Of a stretch of 39,612 nucleotides of DNA, positions 1 to 8,264 are shown one piece after another. The notes under the pieces were generated by a model that saw only the letters and a program-made list of their open reading frames with translations, did not search any database and was not told the origin of the DNA. The stretch's first letter is position 1, and the number at the start of each line of letters is the position of its first letter. This DNA comes from Malonomonas rubra (GTDB lineage: Bacteria; Desulfobacterota; Desulfuromonadia; Desulfuromonadales; Geopsychrobacteraceae), in assembly GCF_003247215.1 (NCBI RefSeq), contig NZ_QKAP01000135.1, positions 1 through 39,612 of the forward strand, given 5' to 3'. A program made the translations under genes and the position numbers.

Positions 1-140
1 CAGGGGAGGGAGCGTTGTAGACCCCGCCTGTCTCAGCGTGATTGAGGGAGGATGGACAGGAGCCGTGTACGAGGCCCGTACGCACGGTTCTGTGAGAGGG
101 ATGAGGTGGGTATTGATCAACCCACCTCACCCTACTCGAT
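1..140 (+). ncRNA. Group II intron, 3' end (domains V and VI)
   Basis: Bases 60-91 fold as a typical domain V. A lower stem GAGCCGT/ACGGTTC carries the AGC triad, a two-base GC bulge follows, and the upper stem is GTACG/CGTAC. Bases 103-128 form the domain VI stem (GAGGTGGGT pairs with ACCCACCTC), followed by the characteristic 3' terminus CCTACTCGAT ending at 140. The intron lies on the plus strand. Its 5' part and any maturase/reverse-transcriptase ORF are outside the window. It faces the 3' end of the minus-strand peptidase gene, so it sits in a convergent intergenic space. Many bacterial class C introns insert downstream of terminators, which would fit, but the class is not established here. 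Confidence 0.8.
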
Positions 141-278
141 TGCATTGAGAATGTTGCTTCAACAACTTTATTGAATGGCAAGTCCAATCGGATTGCCTTT
201 TTGATTCCAAGCTTTTGAGCAAGAAAAACCGATTTTGTTTACTGAACAAGAAAATATGTGAACGACTTGTTCTTTGAT

Positions 279-2057
279 TTAGCTACTTGTCAGTGTTTTT
301 AACTCCATTAGCAGCCCTCGCACAAAATCATATCCTTTCTGCCAGAATCCCGGATCGCTTAGATCGATACCAAACGGGTTCAACAATTCCTGGGGTGGCG
401 CGCTCCCGCCAGCTTTCAATAGGTCGAGATAGAGCGGCACAAAATTCTCTCCCTGTTCCATGTATTGCTGATAGAGCGCCAGCACTAACAGCTCACCAAA
501 AACGTAGGAATAGCAGTAGAAGCGGGAATGGATGAAATGACTGATATAGGCCCAGCCCCAGCGGTAAGGTGCGATCATCTGCACCGCATCACCGAACAGC
601 TTGGCGTTCTCCTGCCACCAGAGCTCGCAGTAGTCATCAGGCGATAGCAATCCCTCGGCTCGCTTTTTGTGGGCGGCGATCTCGAAGCGGGTCAGGGCGT
701 TCTGCCGGAAAGTGGTCGCGATGATCTCCTCCAGCTTGACACAGAGCAGCTCGATGCGTACCTGTTTGTCCTGTTCGCTGTCGAGCATCCTGCGGGTCAG
801 TAACATTTCTCCGAACACGCTGGCTGTCTCCGCCATCGGCAGCGGCGCCTGATAGTGGTAGAGGTTTTGGTCTTGTGATAAAGCGAAATGTACACCGTGC
901 CCCAGCTCGTGAGCGAGGGTCGAGACATCGCGCAGGTTGCCGGTGAAGTTGAGCAGCACGTACGGCTGATAACCAGGCAGCATCCCCATACAAAAGGCGC
1001 CGCCGGTCTTGCCCGGGGCCGGGAAGCAGTCGATCCGCTGATCGGAAAAGAAGCTGTCGGCGAGCGTCGCCAGTTGCGGTGAGAAACTGTTGAATGAATC
1101 GAAAACTAACTTCCTGGCTTCGGCGATATCGAAATGTCGTTTACTGCCCGGCAGAGGCGCATAGATATCAGTGTTTTTCATCTCTTTCAAGCCGAGCAGC
1201 TGCATTTTCAGCGCAAAATATTCACGGGCCAGTCCGTAGTTCTGCTCGGTGACCGCCATCATTTGCGCGACCATTTCCGGTTCGGTTTCGCTGCTCAGGT
1301 GGGTCGGCGTCATCAGGTCGGGATAGTTGCGGAGGGCACACTCCCGCTCATGATCGAGCAGCAGGTTGTTGAAGCAGGCGGTCAGCACCAGCGCGTTTTC
1401 CTGGTGCTTGTTGAGGAAGGTGGTAAAGGCCCGTTCGCGTACTGCGCCCTCCGGGTGGTAAAGCAGCGCCAACAGTTCTTCGCCGGTGACCTCCTTTATT
1501 TCTGTTTCTCCCGGCATGACAAAGTCGAAGCTGAAGGAGGAAGTCAGCTCTTCGAACAGCTGGCTGAACCCTTCCTTGCCGGAAAGATCCTTCCGTTTGA
1601 GCGCCTGTTCAACCTCTTCGCTCAAGGTGTAGTGAGCGCCTTTGCGCAGCTGGTTGAGGTAGTGTCGATAAGGTGAAAGTTCGGTTGTCGCGGTTAGTTT
1701 GGTAAACCGCGCTTTCTCAACCTTCATCATCTCCAGTTCGAAGAACAGTAGCTCTTCGCTGATCTTCGCCCATTGCTCCCGGACTTTGGCGAACAGCGCT
1801 TTGTGTTGATCTGGACGGCTGTCGGCCGAGAACAGCAGTTGCGCATAGAGATAGGGCAGAAGTCCTTTGCTCTGTAGTTGTTCGTAATTCTGCAGGGCGG
1901 TAGCTAGGTCGACGGCATCAAGTTGCGCGACTCGTGATTTATAGCGGTTACGAAACTGATCGGCTTGCGCGGCCAGTTGTTTAAGGTGCGCGTCGATTTC
2001 TGGGTCGTCGGCTGTCTTGTATAGCGGATTGAGGTTCCAGTTGATCTGCTCTGTCAT
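279..2057 (-). CDS. pepF: M3 family oligoendopeptidase (PepF-like)
   Basis: Probable cytoplasmic zinc metallopeptidase of family M3B, about 592 residues, which cleaves short peptides. The zinc motif HELGH lies at about residues 383-387 (His383, Glu384, His387). A downstream MAETASVFGE segment supplies the third ligand, Glu at about 410. The C-terminal YSYVFGELLVLALYQQY region is also typical of PepF/M3B. A longer frame opens at 2117, but the start at 2057 is preferred: GGAG lies seven bases upstream of the ATG, and the protein then begins directly with the family-like MTEQINWNL. No signal peptide is seen. It is the last gene of a minus-strand group, 85 bases after the GH65 gene, and its metabolic link to that gene is unclear. 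The family is secure; substrate and exact symbol are not. Confidence 0.9.
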   Translation of the reverse strand: MTEQINWNLNPLYKTADDPEIDAHLKQLAAQADQFRNRYKSRVAQLDAVDLATALQNYEQLQSKGLLPYLYAQLLFSADSRPDQHKALFAKVREQWAKISEELLFFELEMMKVEKARFTKLTATTELSPYRHYLNQLRKGAHYTLSEEVEQALKRKDLSGKEGFSQLFEELTSSFSFDFVMPGETEIKEVTGEELLALLYHPEGAVRERAFTTFLNKHQENALVLTACFNNLLLDHERECALRNYPDLMTPTHLSSETEPEMVAQMMAVTEQNYGLAREYFALKMQLLGLKEMKNTDIYAPLPGSKRHFDIAEARKLVFDSFNSFSPQLATLADSFFSDQRIDCFPAPGKTGGAFCMGMLPGYQPYVLLNFTGNLRDVSTLAHELGHGVHFALSQDQNLYHYQAPLPMAETASVFGEMLLTRRMLDSEQDKQVRIELLCVKLEEIIATTFRQNALTRFEIAAHKKRAEGLLSPDDYCELWWQENAKLFGDAVQMIAPYRWGWAYISHFIHSRFYCYSYVFGELLVLALYQQYMEQGENFVPLYLDLLKAGGSAPPQELLNPFGIDLSDPGFWQKGYDFVRGLLMELKTLTSS

Positions 2058-2142
2058 CAATCGTCTCCATTGAATAGCATTTTGTTCACTATCAGCTATC
2101 GCAAGTTTTCCTGTCAACCGGTCTTAGGGAATGGGGGTAGGT

Positions 2143-4503
2143 CTATTTGATAGCAGTTTCTACGGGTGTGCCTCGCTTCAGCAGCAGTTCCTGTCCCTGA
2201 TGGGTGATGGTCAGCTCTTTCCCATCCCGAAGCAGATAGTGAGCTTTTTTCTGCTCGAAGCAGACTTCCAATGTCTGTCCGCGAATGCAGAGCGGGAATT
2301 TGAGCTGATGCATCTGTTTGGGAAGGCACGGATCGAAACTTAACTTGCCAGCGTAATCGCGCATGCCGGCAAAGCCGTAAACCGCGACCATCCAAGTTCC
2401 ACCCATCGAAGCTATATGGCAGCCGTCCTTGACGTTGCCGCCAACATCTGCCAAGTCCATCAGCACAGCATAACGGGCATACTTGGCGGCCTGTTCCATG
2501 TTGCCGATTTCAGCGGCGATAATTGACTGGATACAGGCTGACAAAGATGAGTCCCCGGTTGTAAGCGGATCATAATAATCGAAATTGCGCTTTTTCTGCT
2601 CTTTGGAAAAATCCTGGCCGAGCAGAAACATCGCCAGCACGACGTCCGCCTGCTTGAGCACCTGATAACGGTAGATGACCAGCGGGTGATGATAGAGCAG
2701 CAGCGGGAAACTTTCACGCGGGGTTCCTTTGATATCCCAAAGTTCGCGGTCGAGAAAATTGTCATCCTGCGGGTTGATGCCGAGTGATTCGTCATAGGGA
2801 ATGTACATTTTTTCGGCCGCCTGTTGCCAATCGCTGGCTTCGGCAAAGTCCAGACCGGTGCGGTGCACCAGAGTGGCAAAGTGTTCCGGGTGGCACTCCT
2901 GCATTTTGGTGATGGTTTTAGCCGCGTAACGCAGGTTTTCGCGAGCCATCAGGTTGGTGTAGGCGTTGTTGTTGACCACCGTGGTGTACTCGTCGGGGCC
3001 GGTCACACCGTGGATACAGAATTGGCCGTTGTTGCGTTGCGAATAGAAGCCGAGATCGTACCAGAACCGGGCGGTCTCAACCAGCATCTCGGCTCCCTCG
3101 TTGAAGAGCAGAGCCTTATCATCGGTAACCTCTACATATTTACGCAGGGCGTACATGATGTCGGCGTTGATGTGGTACTGGGCAGTACCGGCGGCATAAT
3201 AGGCGCTCGCTTCTTCGCCGTTAATGGTACGCCAGGGGAAAAGGGCGCCCTGCTGATTCAGCTCAGTCGCCCTTTGGCGGGCTTGATCGAGCATACTGTG
3301 GCGGAAGCGCAGCAGGGTACGGGCGATGTGCGGGGCGCTGTATATGAGGAACGGCAGCACGTAAATCTCCGTGTCCCAGAAGTAATGCCCCTCATAGGTT
3401 TGTCCGGTTAGCCCTTTAGCCGGAATGCTCGCCCCCTCGGCACGTCCAGAAGCCTGCAGAATCTGAAACAGGTTCCAGCGCAGCGCCTGCTGGAACTCTC
3501 CCACCGGCGACTGCTCCTGTTCCGGACCGGTGATCTGCACATCGCTGCGTTGCCAGAAATCATCCAGGTAGCTGCGCTGGCTGTTCAACAGCGCTTTAAA
3601 GCCTTCTTTGCAGGCGCGATCCAGAGTCCAATTGCAGCGGGTATGCAGTTTCTTCACCGGTGCGCTGTGCGAGCTGTGATAGGCCACATACTTGATCAGT
3701 TGGATCGGCTGTCCCGGTTTGGCGTCGATCAGATATTCGACTTTACCGGAATCATCCGAACAATCGCTATGCCAGGTATAGGGGCAGGCGGTGTCAAATT
3801 GATGATCGATGCCGCAGGCCAGAGTCATGCCGCTTTGCTTCGCCCGGTGGCCGATGAATAAACGTTGCTCCTGGCAGTCGTGTAGTACCGGGAGCAGGAC
3901 TTGATCTTTAAACCCTTTCGCTTGCCGGGGGTCATTTTGTCCCGTCTGGTTGGTCTGCCCGCCGATGATTTCCGAAGAAATCACCACCGGTGCCTCGGCG
4001 TTGAGCAGGGTAACCTGGTAGGAAAATGCCGCCAGGTGGCGGTGATCGAAAGAGACCAGCCGCCGCGATTCGATCAGAATCCGTTTTCCGGAAGGGGTTT
4101 CCCAGAGGATCTCTCGATCTAGAGTACCAGCCTGCATGTCGAGGGTGCGCTGATAAAGGAGCAGGCTGGCCGCCGGAAGGTAGAAAGGTTCGTCATCAAC
4201 ATAAAGACTTATCCCTTTGGCATCGGTGATGTTAAGCATGGTCTGCCCGGTCTTGGCGAATCCGTAAGCGTCTTCACCGTAAACGATCGGCCAGGTTTCA
4301 TGAAAACCGTTGATGAAGGTTCCGCGTTGGAAGTAAGGGCTGCCCTCCTCGAAGTTGCCGCGCAGGCCGAGGTAGCCGTTGCCGAGTGAAAATAACGTTT
4401 CGGTTTGAGCCAAAAAGCGGGGGTAGAAACTGGTCTCGATAATCTTCCATGGATTGATCGGGTAGATGTGTAGTGGCGGATTGAGGGTCTCATGTCTAAT
4501 CAT
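2143..4503 (-). CDS. Glycoside hydrolase family 65 disaccharide phosphorylase
   Basis: A 786-residue cytoplasmic inverting phosphorylase of the maltose/trehalose/kojibiose phosphorylase family. It would convert an alpha-glucosyl disaccharide plus phosphate into beta-glucose 1-phosphate and a sugar. The N-terminal beta-sandwich carries the family signature LGNGYLGLRGN (about 40-50). The catalytic barrel shows EGHYFWDTEI (371-380), the probable general acid Glu505 in TGPDEY, and the phosphate/substrate motif KQADVVLAMF. Length matches the family. It lies 35 bases after a beta-phosphoglucomutase gene, the standard partner that turns beta-glucose 1-phosphate into glucose 6-phosphate. The natural disaccharide cannot be told from sequence by eye. 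No strong ribosome-binding site precedes the ATG, so translation may be coupled to the upstream gene. Confidence 0.92.
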   Translation of the reverse strand: MIRHETLNPPLHIYPINPWKIIETSFYPRFLAQTETLFSLGNGYLGLRGNFEEGSPYFQRGTFINGFHETWPIVYGEDAYGFAKTGQTMLNITDAKGISLYVDDEPFYLPAASLLLYQRTLDMQAGTLDREILWETPSGKRILIESRRLVSFDHRHLAAFSYQVTLLNAEAPVVISSEIIGGQTNQTGQNDPRQAKGFKDQVLLPVLHDCQEQRLFIGHRAKQSGMTLACGIDHQFDTACPYTWHSDCSDDSGKVEYLIDAKPGQPIQLIKYVAYHSSHSAPVKKLHTRCNWTLDRACKEGFKALLNSQRSYLDDFWQRSDVQITGPEQEQSPVGEFQQALRWNLFQILQASGRAEGASIPAKGLTGQTYEGHYFWDTEIYVLPFLIYSAPHIARTLLRFRHSMLDQARQRATELNQQGALFPWRTINGEEASAYYAAGTAQYHINADIMYALRKYVEVTDDKALLFNEGAEMLVETARFWYDLGFYSQRNNGQFCIHGVTGPDEYTTVVNNNAYTNLMARENLRYAAKTITKMQECHPEHFATLVHRTGLDFAEASDWQQAAEKMYIPYDESLGINPQDDNFLDRELWDIKGTPRESFPLLLYHHPLVIYRYQVLKQADVVLAMFLLGQDFSKEQKKRNFDYYDPLTTGDSSLSACIQSIIAAEIGNMEQAAKYARYAVLMDLADVGGNVKDGCHIASMGGTWMVAVYGFAGMRDYAGKLSFDPCLPKQMHQLKFPLCIRGQTLEVCFEQKKAHYLLRDGKELTITHQGQELLLKRGTPVETAIK

Positions 4504-4538
4504 CGCTTTTTTAGGCCTTTCCCCGGCAACTTATTTAT

Positions 4539-5291
4539 TTACTGCGGTAGTAACTCTGACAGATCGCTGACAACCAGATCGGCACCGTTTTCTCGCAGGG
4601 CGGCGGCATCATCGTGTCGGTCGACGCCGATCACCAAGCCGAAACCGCCTTTCTTTCCAGCCTGTACGCCGGCGATCGCGTCCTCGATGACGACCGATTT
4701 TTGCGGTTCAACGGCAAGCAGTTCCGCCGCTTTCAGGAAGGTCGCTGGCTCCGGTTTGCCGGGCAGGCCATACGTTTCGGCGACTTTACCGTCGATCCGC
4801 TCTTCGAACAGTTCGGCAATTCCGGCCGCGTTCAGGATCGCTTCGCAGTTCTTGCTCGCCGAAACCACCGCCATGCGGATCTTCTTTTCACGCAGGTAAT
4901 GGACCAGTTTGATCGAGCCTTCGAAAACACCTACGTGACCGGCTGCGAGCATCTCGCCGACCAGCTGATTTTTACGGTTACCCAAGCCGCAAACTGTTTC
5001 TTCCTCGGGATCATTTTCCGGGCTGCCGTATGGGAGTTCAATCCCCCGCGATTGGAGGAAGCTCTTTACCCCTTCGTAGCGCAGTTTTCCATCGACGTAG
5101 TGGCGATAGTCTAGATCGATGTCGAACGGCTGAAAGGCGACCCCGGTGGAGAGAAATTTCTGCTGCAGATAGTTGTCGAACATCTGTTTCCAGCAGATGG
5201 CGTGCAGCTTCGCAGTTGCCGTCAAGACACCATCAAGGTCGAATAGGACCGCTGAAAACTGTTCAAAGTCGATCTTCCGATTTTGGTTCAT
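4539..5291 (-). CDS. pgmB: Beta-phosphoglucomutase (HAD superfamily)
   Basis: A 250-residue HAD-family enzyme that would interconvert beta-glucose 1-phosphate and glucose 6-phosphate. The phosphorylation motif FDLDGVLT gives the nucleophile Asp18 and the acid/base Asp20. A cap domain follows, containing RSRG/GNRKN-type segments as in GH65-linked mutases, then the motif II Ser in VVSASKN, the Lys region GKPEPATFL, and the metal-binding VVIEDAIAGVQAG. The frame extends to 5333, but the start at 5291 is preferred because a purine-rich AGGAG/GGGA stretch precedes that ATG and the HAD motif then sits at the usual distance. It is first in the minus-strand group with the GH65 gene, which strongly supports a disaccharide phosphorolysis role. 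Confidence 0.9.
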   Translation of the reverse strand: MNQNRKIDFEQFSAVLFDLDGVLTATAKLHAICWKQMFDNYLQQKFLSTGVAFQPFDIDLDYRHYVDGKLRYEGVKSFLQSRGIELPYGSPENDPEEETVCGLGNRKNQLVGEMLAAGHVGVFEGSIKLVHYLREKKIRMAVVSASKNCEAILNAAGIAELFEERIDGKVAETYGLPGKPEPATFLKAAELLAVEPQKSVVIEDAIAGVQAGKKGGFGLVIGVDRHDDAAALRENGADLVVSDLSELLPQ

Positions 5292-5460
5292 TGTTTTCCC
5301 TGCTCCTTTGTTGCCGCACGCAGCGGTTCGCACTGAGGTTTACCAGCAACAGAAAAATGCATGTTGGAATAAATTATGATCTCATAAAGCATAGCAAACT
5401 GGAGCGAAGCTGCATTTTTGAGGGGTAAATAGCACAGTTTGTGCGAGAGGAGGCTTGGCG

Positions 5461-5500
5461 GAAAAATAAAAAGGGTTACAGCGAAAACTGTAACCCTTTT
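5461..5500 (-). terminator. Rho-independent terminator downstream of tRNA remnant
   Basis: Bases 5469-5481 (AAAAGGGTTACAG) pair perfectly with 5488-5500 (CTGTAACCCTTTT) around a six-base loop. Read on the minus strand, the 13-bp stem is followed by TATTTTTC, a U-rich tail. It lies just downstream of the tRNA-Phe-like 3' fragment on the same strand, so it is most simply the original terminator of that tRNA gene. Confidence 0.75.
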
Positions 5501-5506
5501 ACTAAC

Positions 5507-5551
5507 TGGTGCTCAGAGGCAGAATCTGAATTGCCGACACAGGGATTTTCA
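5507..5551 (-). pseudogene. tRNA-Phe 3' remnant
   Basis: On the minus strand this reads as the 3' half of a tRNA. It has an anticodon-loop portion TGAAAATCCCT (GAA anticodon, Phe), a variable loop GTGTC, and a T-arm containing TTCAGATTC with one extra base compared with the usual TTCGATTC. It ends with an acceptor strand TCTGAGC followed by A and CCA. Upstream of the anticodon the match stops abruptly, and no D-arm or 5' acceptor strand is present. It is therefore a decayed or duplicated 3' end, the type of remnant left by integration into a tRNA gene. Identification is by eye only. Confidence 0.6.
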
Positions 5552-5775
5552 GGATTGACCTTCCTCACTGAAAATGAAAGTTTACCTGTACATATAACGG
5601 CTTTATTAATAACAAAATTCCCCTCCACACTTATTGTGGCATGTGCAACTTAAAAGGAAGCGACAGGGGAAGGGTCGGCCTAAAGATCTGGCTGGCTTGA
5701 AAAGCAACTGCGACACCCCCCCCCCTCGGCAACAGGAACTATAATGCAAATTACTCATCTCAGTCAAAGTGACAA

Positions 5776-5992
5776 CATTCCTGAAGCGATTCACGTGCCG
5801 ATGTGGAAAATTCTCTTCCGGTTGGCCAATCTGCTGCAGGGTAAAAATACCGAGATGGTACTGACTTGTGAACACGGGCCACGCGCACGGGTGGTGCGAG
5901 GACTATTGACAAAAAGCGGCTACTTTAACCAGTTTTTCCTGGATGGAGATATGACAGGTTGGCTCAGAGCCGGGCTAATAACAGACAAGTAA
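5776..5992 (+). pseudogene. Truncated, diverged rhodanese copy
   Basis: An open frame from 5744 gives 82 residues. Its last 71 match the intact rhodanese at 9262-9570 at 56 positions, without gaps. The active-site loop CEHGPR is kept, but the N-terminal half that carries VVDVRS and the first strands of the fold is missing. The 32 bases between 5744 and the start of homology do not resemble a rhodanese. A run of nine C (5717-5725) lies upstream, and no good ribosome-binding site precedes 5744. It is most likely a non-functional remnant of a segmental duplication. Confidence 0.7.
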
Positions 5993-6048
5993 GCATGGAT
6001 TTTCCAGAAAATAACCTTTCAAGTTGGCGTAGACATGTCAGAAATCAC
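5776..6048 (+). repeat. Segmental duplication, copy A (pairs with 9354-9626)
   Basis: This 273-base segment aligns without gaps to 9354-9626. The match covers the rhodanese C-terminal part and about 56 bases of 3' flank (AAGTTGGCGTAGACATG in both). Similarity ends at both sides in unrelated DNA. Confidence 0.85.
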
Positions 6049-6147
6049 AATTATGAAACTGTAAAATGTCTACTCGGACGGTGATTCCCTTTTGATCAAT
6101 GCTAACTATGTTAAACTTAGAAAAATTCTTTTAGGAAGGGGTAGTTA

Positions 6148-6306
6148 ATGGATCTTATTCGCATTCTCTTTGCCATCATATTGCCACCTTTGGGAGTGTT
6201 TCTCCAAGTCGGTATAGGTAAACATTTCTGGATCAATATCATTCTCACTCTTTTGGGTTATATTCCTGGCATTGTTCATGCTGTTTGGGTTATTGCAAAG
6301 AAGTGA
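6148..6306 (+). CDS. Pmp3/YqaE family small membrane protein
   Basis: A 52-residue hydrophobic protein with two predicted membrane segments (about 3-22 and 29-48) joined by a short loop GIGKHFW. The pattern ILPPLGVFLQ...NIILTLLGYIPGIVHAVWVI is the hallmark of the UPF0057/Pmp3 (YqaE) family. Members are small inner-membrane peptides linked in fungi and plants to membrane potential and salt stress; in bacteria the role is poorly defined. AGGAAGGGG lies about eight bases before the ATG. It precedes the mscS-like gene in the same direction, so a shared envelope or osmotic stress theme is possible but not shown. Confidence 0.88.
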   Translation: MDLIRILFAIILPPLGVFLQVGIGKHFWINIILTLLGYIPGIVHAVWVIAKK

Positions 6307-6452
6307 ACATCGGCTACCAAATTGACATTTTTCAGTATCATAAATAGCGATCAAGCTCCATGTTTGGGGCAGTAAAAAAGTAGAGAGATCAAAGGGGCTA
6401 AGGAAATCGCCTGCTACTAAGTCAAAGCCATGTTGTCCTTAGGGGGTAAAGT

Positions 6453-7280
6453 ATGTCGCAATTAATTGAAAAACTCGATATAAACCAATACTTACCAACC
6501 GCTCTGGATTGGGCCACTAACATTTTTCTTGCCCTGATTATCTTGATTATTGGCATCTGGTTTGCCGGCAAGGTTTACCGGGGCATTGTCGGAATAGCAA
6601 ATAAGCACGAACAACTTGACGATACCCTTTTCAGATTTTTTGGAAGTCTAGCGCGCTACACAATACTGGCGTTTGTTGGAATTGCAGTCTTAAATCGCTT
6701 TGGGGTGCAGACAGCTTCTATAATCGCCCTTTTAGGTGCGGCGGGGCTAGCCGTTGGATTGGCGCTTCAAGGCACTCTCACCAACTTGGCCGCGGGCGTC
6801 ATGCTGTTGATCTTCCGGCCGTATAAAGTAAATGACTTTGTTGATGTGGCTGATAAGTTCGGGAAGGTTACGGAAATAGATATGTTTACTACTATCCTGC
6901 AAACCTTTGATAATCAGCAAATAATTATTCCCAACGGTAAGATATGGGGTGAGCAAATCGTTAACCACTCCCATCACACCATTCGTGGCGTGGATATGAG
7001 GTTTGGTATCGCTTATGGAGAAAGCATTGACGATGCCCGGAAGGTTATCGATAAGGTGCTTGAGGATCACGCCCTCGTCCGTAATGATCCGCCTCCTTTT
7101 GTGGAGGTTGAAAGCTTAAATAATAGCTCCGTCGATTTTCTGGTTAGACCATATTGTGAAGGGCAGCATTATTTTGCTATTCGTTATTCCATTCCGGAGC
7201 AAATCAAGAAAGCCCTGGATGATGCCAACATAGAAATACCATTCCCCCATAGAAAAGTCATTGTCGTCAATGAAAATTAG
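6453..7280 (+). CDS. mscS: MscS-type small-conductance mechanosensitive channel
   Basis: A 275-residue inner-membrane channel that would open under membrane tension to release solutes during hypo-osmotic shock. It is close in length to E. coli MscS (286). Membrane segments lie at about 20-40 and 62-82. The pore helix TM3 at about 90-120 (SIIALLGAAGLAVGLALQG) has the Gly/Ala spacing of MscS. The beta domain follows (FRPYKVNDFVDV, IIIPNGKIWGEQIVN), then the alpha/beta vestibule ending near residue 275. AGGGGGTAAAGT precedes the ATG. It seems to be a single-domain MscS without extra sensory domains. Confidence 0.93.
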   Translation: MSQLIEKLDINQYLPTALDWATNIFLALIILIIGIWFAGKVYRGIVGIANKHEQLDDTLFRFFGSLARYTILAFVGIAVLNRFGVQTASIIALLGAAGLAVGLALQGTLTNLAAGVMLLIFRPYKVNDFVDVADKFGKVTEIDMFTTILQTFDNQQIIIPNGKIWGEQIVNHSHHTIRGVDMRFGIAYGESIDDARKVIDKVLEDHALVRNDPPPFVEVESLNNSSVDFLVRPYCEGQHYFAIRYSIPEQIKKALDDANIEIPFPHRKVIVVNEN

Positions 7281-7532
7281 TAAAAGTGGGTTGGAGTTGC
7301 CATAAGCTGGTTTAATTGTGAGTTTCAGGATGATGCCTTGGACTTCCCAAGGGCATTCGCCTAATAACTTACGACTTTTGAAACCCTCACTGTCAGACAC
7401 CCTGATATTCCCTGCCATTTAGGCCATTCCAGAATAATATTTTCTGGTCGCCCTTTTGTTTTGTATGACATTGTGCCTATCATTACTTTTTAGGTTATAC
7501 TTCAAGTTCAAGGTTCTTCGAGGAGGTCAGAT

Positions 7533-7895
7533 ATGTCACGTCTCTTCATAATCATGTTGTTCGTCCTCGCCATGATCCTTACATCCGAAACGCAGGGCAT
7601 TGCAAAAAAAGGCGGCGGTAGTGGTCATTCAGGGAGTGGGAGCAACCATTCGAAACATTCTGACGACCACCACAACCTTTTTGATGACGATGACCACCCT
7701 AAAAGCAGTGGCTACCATAAAAAGAGGGGGGAATTGAAACTGGAATTCGATGATGAAGGCCATCACCATCATGGCAATGGCCTGTTCAATCACCATCACG
7801 GTGACGGTGACGATGATCATCGCCATGGGGAAATTGAGCCTACTCGCCACGGAGGTGGTGAAATAGAAATTCACCGCAGCAGCGGACATAACTAA
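7533..7895 (+). CDS. Small exported His/Asp-rich protein
   Basis: 120 residues. An N-terminal hydrophobic stretch (about 1-24, ending near TQGIA) looks like a signal peptide. The mature part is low-complexity and dominated by His, Asp, Gly and Ser, with clusters such as DDHH, HHHHG and HHHGDGDDDHRH. No family is recognised. Composition suggests divalent metal binding (Zn, Ni, Cu or Co) in the periplasm, but this is inference only. GAGGAGGTC lies just before the ATG, giving a strong ribosome-binding site. It lies between mscS and a GYD-domain gene, and no transporter is adjacent to indicate the metal. Confidence 0.7.
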   Translation: MSRLFIIMLFVLAMILTSETQGIAKKGGGSGHSGSGSNHSKHSDDHHNLFDDDDHPKSSGYHKKRGELKLEFDDEGHHHHGNGLFNHHHGDGDDDHRHGEIEPTRHGGGEIEIHRSSGHN

Positions 7896-7970
7896 CGATT
7901 TTTGAAGCGCTATTTAGGGCCCGGAAAGTATGTATAATTATGACATTACAGTTGAAGAAGGGAATCGAAA

Positions 7971-8264
7971 ATGGCTATCTTCTTAATGTTCGGCAGGTAT
8001 ACATCCGAGGCGGCAAAAGACATCAGTCTGGACAGGACGGTCAAAGCCCGTGAATTGATTATGAAGAACGAAGGGAAAATAATATCCATGTTTGCCGTCA
8101 TGGGCGAGCACGATCTGGTTTTCACCATCGACTTTCCCGAGGCGGCCATGGCCATGGCCGCCTCGGCCGCATTGTATAAGTTGACCGGAATCCATTTTAC
8201 AACTTCCCCCGTGGTTGACGTAGGACAGTTCGATAAACTAATGGGAGAGGTTAAGGAAATATAA
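7971..8264 (+). CDS. GYD domain protein
   Basis: 97 residues matching the GYD family (PF08734), small ferredoxin-fold-like cytoplasmic proteins. The family pattern is visible as a first strand FLMFGRYT, a KARELIMKNEGKIISMFAVMGEHDLVFTIDFPEAAMAMAA core, and a C-terminal TTSPVVDVGQFDKLM. The role of the family is not established. A GAAGAAGGGAA stretch lies upstream of the ATG. No signal peptide is present. Confidence 0.85.
   Translation: MAIFLMFGRYTSEAAKDISLDRTVKARELIMKNEGKIISMFAVMGEHDLVFTIDFPEAAMAMAASAALYKLTGIHFTTSPVVDVGQFDKLMGEVKEI

Noticed and set aside
245-272. Inverted repeat GAACAAG/CTTGTTC as terminator of the minus-strand operon
   Set aside because: Only seven pairs with a 14-base loop and no U-run on the minus strand; too weak to call.
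5353-5419. Inverted repeat AAAAATGCA/TGCATTTTT before the beta-phosphoglucomutase gene as an operator
   Set aside because: The arms are about 49 bases apart and AT-rich. No regulator gene is adjacent, so chance occurrence cannot be excluded.
5717-5725. Run of nine C, possible phase-variation tract
   Set aside because: It lies upstream of a truncated pseudogene, and changing its length does not restore the missing rhodanese N-terminus. It could also be a sequencing artefact.
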